Origin: an uncultured cyanobacterium
GTDB lineage: Bacteria > Cyanobacteriota > Cyanobacteriia > PCC-6307 > Cyanobiaceae
Direction: 5' to 3'
Length of the DNA stretch: 14,919 nt
Assembly (NCBI GenBank): GCA_903928835.1
Contig: CAIYSK010000234.1
Span: forward strand, 1-14,919
Shown here: piece by piece, positions 14,140 to 14,919 of the stretch
How positions within the stretch are numbered: the stretch's first letter is position 1
How the letters are laid out: each line of letters opens with the position of its first letter
Translations under genes and position numbers: made by a program
Notes under the pieces: model-generated
The model's input: the letters and a program-made list of their open reading frames with translations, nothing else
The model's database searches: none
What the model was told of the DNA's origin: nothing

Positions 14140-14919
14140 GTGAATGACGGCTGGCAAATCCTCAAGATTGGCGGGATCCCCCTCAAGGTCCATCCCAGCT
14201 GGTTCGTGATTTTGTTGCTGGCTACCAGTGCCTTTGCCCAGCACTACGGCCTCAATACCAAGATTGCAGTCCCTGTGGTCTGGCAGTGGGGCCTGGGTTT
14301 TCTCACGGCGCTGTTGTTGTTTATCTCCGTGCTCTTGCATGAGCTGGGCCATTCCTTTGTGGCCATGGCCCAGGGGGTCAAGGTGCGCAGCATCACCCTG
14401 TTTCTCTTGGGTGGCGTGGCCAGCGTTGAGCGGGAATGCAGTACGGCCATGGGAGCCTTGATGGTGGCGGCGGCTGGCCCGGCGGTGAGCTTGGTGCTCG
14501 GCTTTGCCTTGTTGGCCAATGTCCACAACGCCGCCCACACCGCACCGGTGCTAGGCGACATGGTGGCCCAGCTGGGCAGCCTGAACCTGGTGTTGGGATT
14601 GTTCAATTTGTTGCCAGGTCTCCCCCTCGATGGAGGCCTGATTGTCAAAGCGGTTGTCTGGCAGGTGAGTGGCAGCCAGCGCCGGGGCATTGAAGTTGCC
14701 AATGCATGTGGCCGTGTGCTGGCCCTCCTCGCCATGGGGCTGGGCACCCTCCTGTTGGTGCGCGGTGCCGGCCTCAGTGGCGCCTGGTTGATTCTTTTGG
14801 GCTGGTTTGGGCTTGGGGCCGCCCGCAACCAATACCAATTGCTCAGCCTGCAAACCATCCTCAAGGAGTTGCGGGTGCGGGAGGCCGCTGGCCGCCGCTA
14901 TCGGGTGCTCGATGTCAAA
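14140..14919 (+). CDS. M50/site-2 family membrane metalloprotease (3' end outside window)
   Basis: The frame is open from GTG 14140 to the last base, giving 260 residues without a stop. The zinc motif HELGH is at residues 67-71, inside a hydrophobic helix (LLLFISVLLHELGHSFVAMA). The second motif, NLLPGLPLDGG, puts the third zinc ligand at Asp164. Other family features are the opening GGIPLKVHPSWFVILLLA, GGVASVERE and MVAAAGPAVSLVLGFALLA. Further helices occur at about residues 195-225. The protein belongs to the S2P-like branch that usually has C-terminal CBS domains; the sequence after residue 240 (LKELRVREAAGRRYRVLDV) would lead into them just outside the window. Such proteases cut membrane-bound substrates such as anti-sigma factors; the target here is unknown. 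GGGG lies about 12 bases before the GTG. Confidence 0.92.
   Translation, partial: MNDGWQILKIGGIPLKVHPSWFVILLLATSAFAQHYGLNTKIAVPVVWQWGLGFLTALLLFISVLLHELGHSFVAMAQGVKVRSITLFLLGGVASVERECSTAMGALMVAAAGPAVSLVLGFALLANVHNAAHTAPVLGDMVAQLGSLNLVLGLFNLLPGLPLDGGLIVKAVVWQVSGSQRRGIEVANACGRVLALLAMGLGTLLLVRGAGLSGAWLILLGWFGLGAARNQYQLLSLQTILKELRVREAAGRRYRVLDVK

Noticed and set aside
1..14919. CRISPR array, tRNA, transposase or phage module
   Set aside because: I saw no regularly spaced direct repeats, no cloverleaf with a CCA-proximal T-arm, and no integrase, transposase or structural phage motif on either strand.

Overview
The window is a GC-rich, densely packed piece of a cyanobacterial chromosome, most likely from the marine/halotolerant Synechococcus-Cyanobium (alpha-cyanobacterial) group. 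The strongest lineage markers are an aldehyde-deformylating oxygenase (ado) followed by acyl-ACP reductase (aar), a Tab2/Atab2-family protein, a cyanobacterial AbrB-like regulator (cyAbrB), and a second S1-domain protein. All names come from recognising protein motifs by eye; no database search was run.

Layout. At 1-1039 (+) the 3' end of ilvB, with a zinc-ribbon tail, overlaps a small secreted SNase-like protein, which overlaps a small membrane protein. At 1084-1518 (-) is a small secreted protein of unknown function. At 1592-1910 (+) lies a decayed remnant of phosphoenolpyruvate synthase (ppsA), in which short N- and C-terminal pieces are fused across deletions and frameshifts. At 2097-3803 (+) is a COG2509-type FAD dehydrogenase, ending exactly where the convergent abrB-like gene (3804-4166, -) ends. 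A 343-bp non-coding stretch (4167-4509) carries a perfect 32-bp palindrome and repeated TTGCA/TGCAA pentamers that also sit in the abrB promoter area. A minus-strand run follows: pgeF-like laccase-domain protein (4510-5349), tab2 (5370-6281) and an S1-domain protein (6278-7564), the last two overlapping by ATGA.

From 7615 a long plus-strand run begins: creatininase-family amidohydrolase, ado, aar, accA, an SDR dehydrogenase and folE. Here accA (malonyl-CoA formation for fatty acid synthesis), aar (acyl-ACP to fatty aldehyde) and ado (aldehyde to alkane) form a connected lipid/hydrocarbon module. At the right end, on the minus strand, are a small secreted protein (12810-13364) and trpF (13378-14052). 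Divergent from trpF is a membrane M50/site-2 protease running off the window at 14919.

The ordinary genes are well explained. The parts deserving a second look are the ppsA relic, the palindrome/pentamer cluster next to abrB, the stem-loop between ado and aar, the ilvB zinc-ribbon tail, and the degenerate secreted SNase-like protein coupled to ilvB. I did not find a CRISPR array, tRNA, rRNA, transposase or prophage gene.
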